From an uncultured Pelagibacteraceae bacterium (GTDB taxonomy: Bacteria; Pseudomonadota; Alphaproteobacteria; Pelagibacterales; Pelagibacteraceae), in NCBI GenBank assembly GCA_902622545.1, contig CACNQD010000001.1:124001-188000 (forward strand): 64,000 nucleotides of DNA, written 5' to 3'. The notes under the pieces are model-generated. The model searched no databases. It saw nothing but the letters and a program-made list of their open reading frames with translations, and had not been told where the DNA came from. Positions within the stretch are counted from its first letter, which is position 1. Every line of letters starts with the position of its first letter. The position numbers were made by a program, and so were the translations under genes. Shown piece by piece: positions 62,303-64,000 of this stretch.

Positions 62303-64000
62303 ATGAATTTTAAAAATAATGTTGAAAAAGTTAAAGATTTTGCCTTAAGGAGATTGATTGAATTCATTGGAATTTTTATACTTTTTTTTTCGGTTCTTAT
62401 ATTGGTGGCATTAATTAGCTATAGCCCTAATGATCCAAACTTTATTTATCCAAAAAACTTGGAAATTAGTAATTTTTTAGGTGTAAGAGGAAGTATTGGG
62501 GCTGATTTTTTATTACAGTCGATTGGTTTAGTTTCTTATTTTTTACCTATAACATTAATCTTCTTATCAATATCAATAATTTATCAAAAAAGGTTAACAC
62601 AAATTATTAACAGTTTATTTTACGTAGTTTGTTATTCTGTTACTGGAACAATTTTTCTAACACAATTTTATAACGAGGCCTTTTTTCTTGTAATAAATGG
62701 AAATGGTGGTTTTGTAGGAAACTACTTTTACAATAAAATATTTTTTAAAATTGCAAATTTAAATACTGAATTTACATATTATTCTCAATTATTGCTATTC
62801 CTAACATTTTTTTTAATAAGTATAAATTTTAGATTATTATGGTTTATAAGACTCGCAAAAACTTTTAAAAATAAAAAAATAATTAGTTCTATTGAAACTA
62901 CAAAATTTGAGAAAAAAGATTCTATAAAAATAGATGATGTTCAAGAAACATTTTCTTTTGATAATAAGATAGAAAAAACAAATTTGAATAAAAGGATTTT
63001 TCATTTACCAAAACTCGAATTATTAGAACAGCTAAAATTAAAAAATAAAAAAAACAATATGAGAAGTGATATAAATGAGGAATTTCTTGAAAAAATACTT
63101 TTAGATTTTGGAGTTGAAGGCAAAATTAGAAAAATTAGTTCAGGACCAGTTGTTACTTTAAATGAATTTGAACCTGCGGCTGGTGTAAAAGTTTCTAAGA
63201 TAATAAACTTATCTGATGATATAGCTAGAAACACAAGTTCGGAATCTGCAAGAATATCTATTATCCCAGGCTCAAGTTCAATCGGCATTGAGTTGCCAAA
63301 TTTAGAAAGGGATAACGTTTCATTAAGAGAAATATTAAGTAGTCCTAAGTTCAATAATAAAGATTTGATTTTGCCTGTAGCGCTTGGGAAAAGTATATCT
63401 GGACAACCTGTAATCGGTGACTTGTCAACCATGCCTCATTTGCTCATTGCAGGTACGACAGGTTCGGGAAAGTCAGTATGTATAAATACAATTCTCTTAT
63501 CACTTTTATACAGACACAAACCAAATCTTTGTAAATTTATATTAATAGATCCAAAGATGCTTGAACTTTCAACTTATGAAGGAATTCCACATCTTTTATG
63601 TCCGGTGATTACCGAAGCAAAAAAAGCTGCAACAGTTTTGGGTTGGGTAGTTAAAGAAATGGAAAATAGATATAAATTAATGACAAAAGTTGGTGTAAGA
63701 AATATTGGAGGATATAATTCCAAACATAAATTAGCTATGCCTTATATTATTGTCATAGTTGATGAGATGTCAGATTTAATGTTAGTTGCAGGTAAAGAAA
63801 TTGAGAATTACATCCAAAAACTTTCGCAAATGGCTAGGGCGGCAGGAATACATATTATAATGGCTACCCAAAGACCGAGTGTTGATGTTATTACTGGTAC
63901 TATTAAAGCCAATTTTCCAACAAGAGTGTCTTTTCAAGTTTCTTCAAAAATAGATAGTAGAACTATATTAGGTGAACAAGGTGCAGAACAACTTTTGGGA
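62303..64000 (+). CDS. ftsK: DNA translocase FtsK, truncated at the window edge
   Basis: The first 566 residues of FtsK. The frame is open to the last base. The N-terminus has about four membrane spans (residues about 20-45, 70-95, 105-130, 150-180). A short charged linker, then the alpha/beta motor: EPAAGVKVSKIINLSDDIA, MPHLLIAGTTGSGKSVCINT with Walker A (GTTGSGKS, near residue 383), IVDEMSDLMLVAG with Walker B, and MATQRPSVDVITGTIKANF. The linker is much shorter than in E. coli. The C-terminal gamma domain that reads KOPS should lie beyond the edge. Confidence 0.96.
   Translation, partial: MNFKNNVEKVKDFALRRLIEFIGIFILFFSVLILVALISYSPNDPNFIYPKNLEISNFLGVRGSIGADFLLQSIGLVSYFLPITLIFLSISIIYQKRLTQIINSLFYVVCYSVTGTIFLTQFYNEAFFLVINGNGGFVGNYFYNKIFFKIANLNTEFTYYSQLLLFLTFFLISINFRLLWFIRLAKTFKNKKIISSIETTKFEKKDSIKIDDVQETFSFDNKIEKTNLNKRIFHLPKLELLEQLKLKNKKNNMRSDINEEFLEKILLDFGVEGKIRKISSGPVVTLNEFEPAAGVKVSKIINLSDDIARNTSSESARISIIPGSSSIGIELPNLERDNVSLREILSSPKFNNKDLILPVALGKSISGQPVIGDLSTMPHLLIAGTTGSGKSVCINTILLSLLYRHKPNLCKFILIDPKMLELSTYEGIPHLLCPVITEAKKAATVLGWVVKEMENRYKLMTKVGVRNIGGYNSKHKLAMPYIIVIVDEMSDLMLVAGKEIENYIQKLSQMARAAGIHIIMATQRPSVDVITGTIKANFPTRVSFQVSSKIDSRTILGEQGAEQLLG

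Noticed and set aside
63001-63432. 143-residue open frame on the minus strand
   Set aside because: It lies wholly inside the ftsK frame, which has intact membrane and motor motifs; the minus frame has no recognisable features.

Overview
The window is a 64 kb piece of a very AT-rich, tightly packed bacterial chromosome. Gene content and style point to an alphaproteobacterium of the SAR11 / Pelagibacterales type. There are almost no intergenic gaps, same-strand neighbours commonly overlap by 1 to 11 bases, and convergent genes share or nearly share their stop codons. Alphaproteobacterial markers include a DUF2794 protein, an IalB-family protein, heparinase-like/purH linkage and a TRAP transporter. 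No insertion sequence, phage gene, CRISPR array or integrase was seen, and no stretch over 300 bases lacks a gene. The assignment to SAR11 is inference from these traits; no rRNA is present to prove it.

Layout. 1-10286 (minus strand): a ten-gene array reading ffh, rpsP, trmD, rplS, leuC, leuD, leuB, an acyl-CoA dehydrogenase, an acyl-CoA ligase (the last two resemble DmdC/DmdB of DMSP demethylation) and an edge-truncated alpha/beta hydrolase. A strongly structured leader RNA candidate sits before ffh. 10446-12175 (plus): dapF-ftsY. 12179-18573 (minus): a TRAP transporter (binding protein, terminator, small and large permease), then amidase, a 58-residue membrane protein, a DMT exporter and an alpha/beta hydrolase. 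18692-24567 (minus): a 2-hydroxyacid / 2-oxoacid module with an NAD-type D-2-hydroxyacid dehydrogenase, a flavin D-lactate/glycolate-type dehydrogenase, an aminotransferase and two tandem FMN L-2-hydroxyacid dehydrogenases. 24577-29219 (minus): ccmCDEFGH cytochrome c maturation genes followed by a PagL-like outer-membrane protein.

29368-35352: hspQ, yciB, DUF2794, Bax-inhibitor-like protein, aldo/keto reductase, IalB-like protein, argG and an unusual photolyase-type flavoprotein. 35366-39436 (minus): a (6-4)-type photolyase, a DCC-family oxidoreductase, a tiny DUF2256 zinc-ribbon-like protein, an FG-GAP/ASPIC repeat protein and a Cys-rich secreted protein. 39465-48813: an SDR, two TPR/O-GlcNAc-transferase-like proteins, folD, a YggT protein, an MscS channel, hemD, hemC and tsaD. 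48893-54613: EVE-domain protein, acetyl-CoA synthetase, and a DUF4212/ActP-like acetate symporter pair with a clear terminator. 54656-58483: rpe, heparinase-like protein, purH. 58480-64000: pterin carbinolamine dehydratase directly behind tRNA-Gly(GCC), a TPR-sulfotransferase, a LON-domain protein, a UbiH-like monooxygenase and ftsK, which runs off the right edge.

Themes. The window combines import and oxidation of small organic acids (TRAP, hydroxyacid dehydrogenases, acetate symporter plus Acs, possible DMSP-derived thioester metabolism), light-linked DNA repair, and core housekeeping. The cytochrome c maturation genes lie directly upstream of dehydrogenases whose relatives can donate electrons to cytochrome c. 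The most interesting unexplained signals are the ffh leader RNA, the ccmC leader inverted repeat, the photolyase-like protein whose extra domain is C-terminal rather than N-terminal, the (6-4) photolyase lacking the usual Fe-S CxxC motif, and the tRNA-Gly lying 8 nt from the next start codon.
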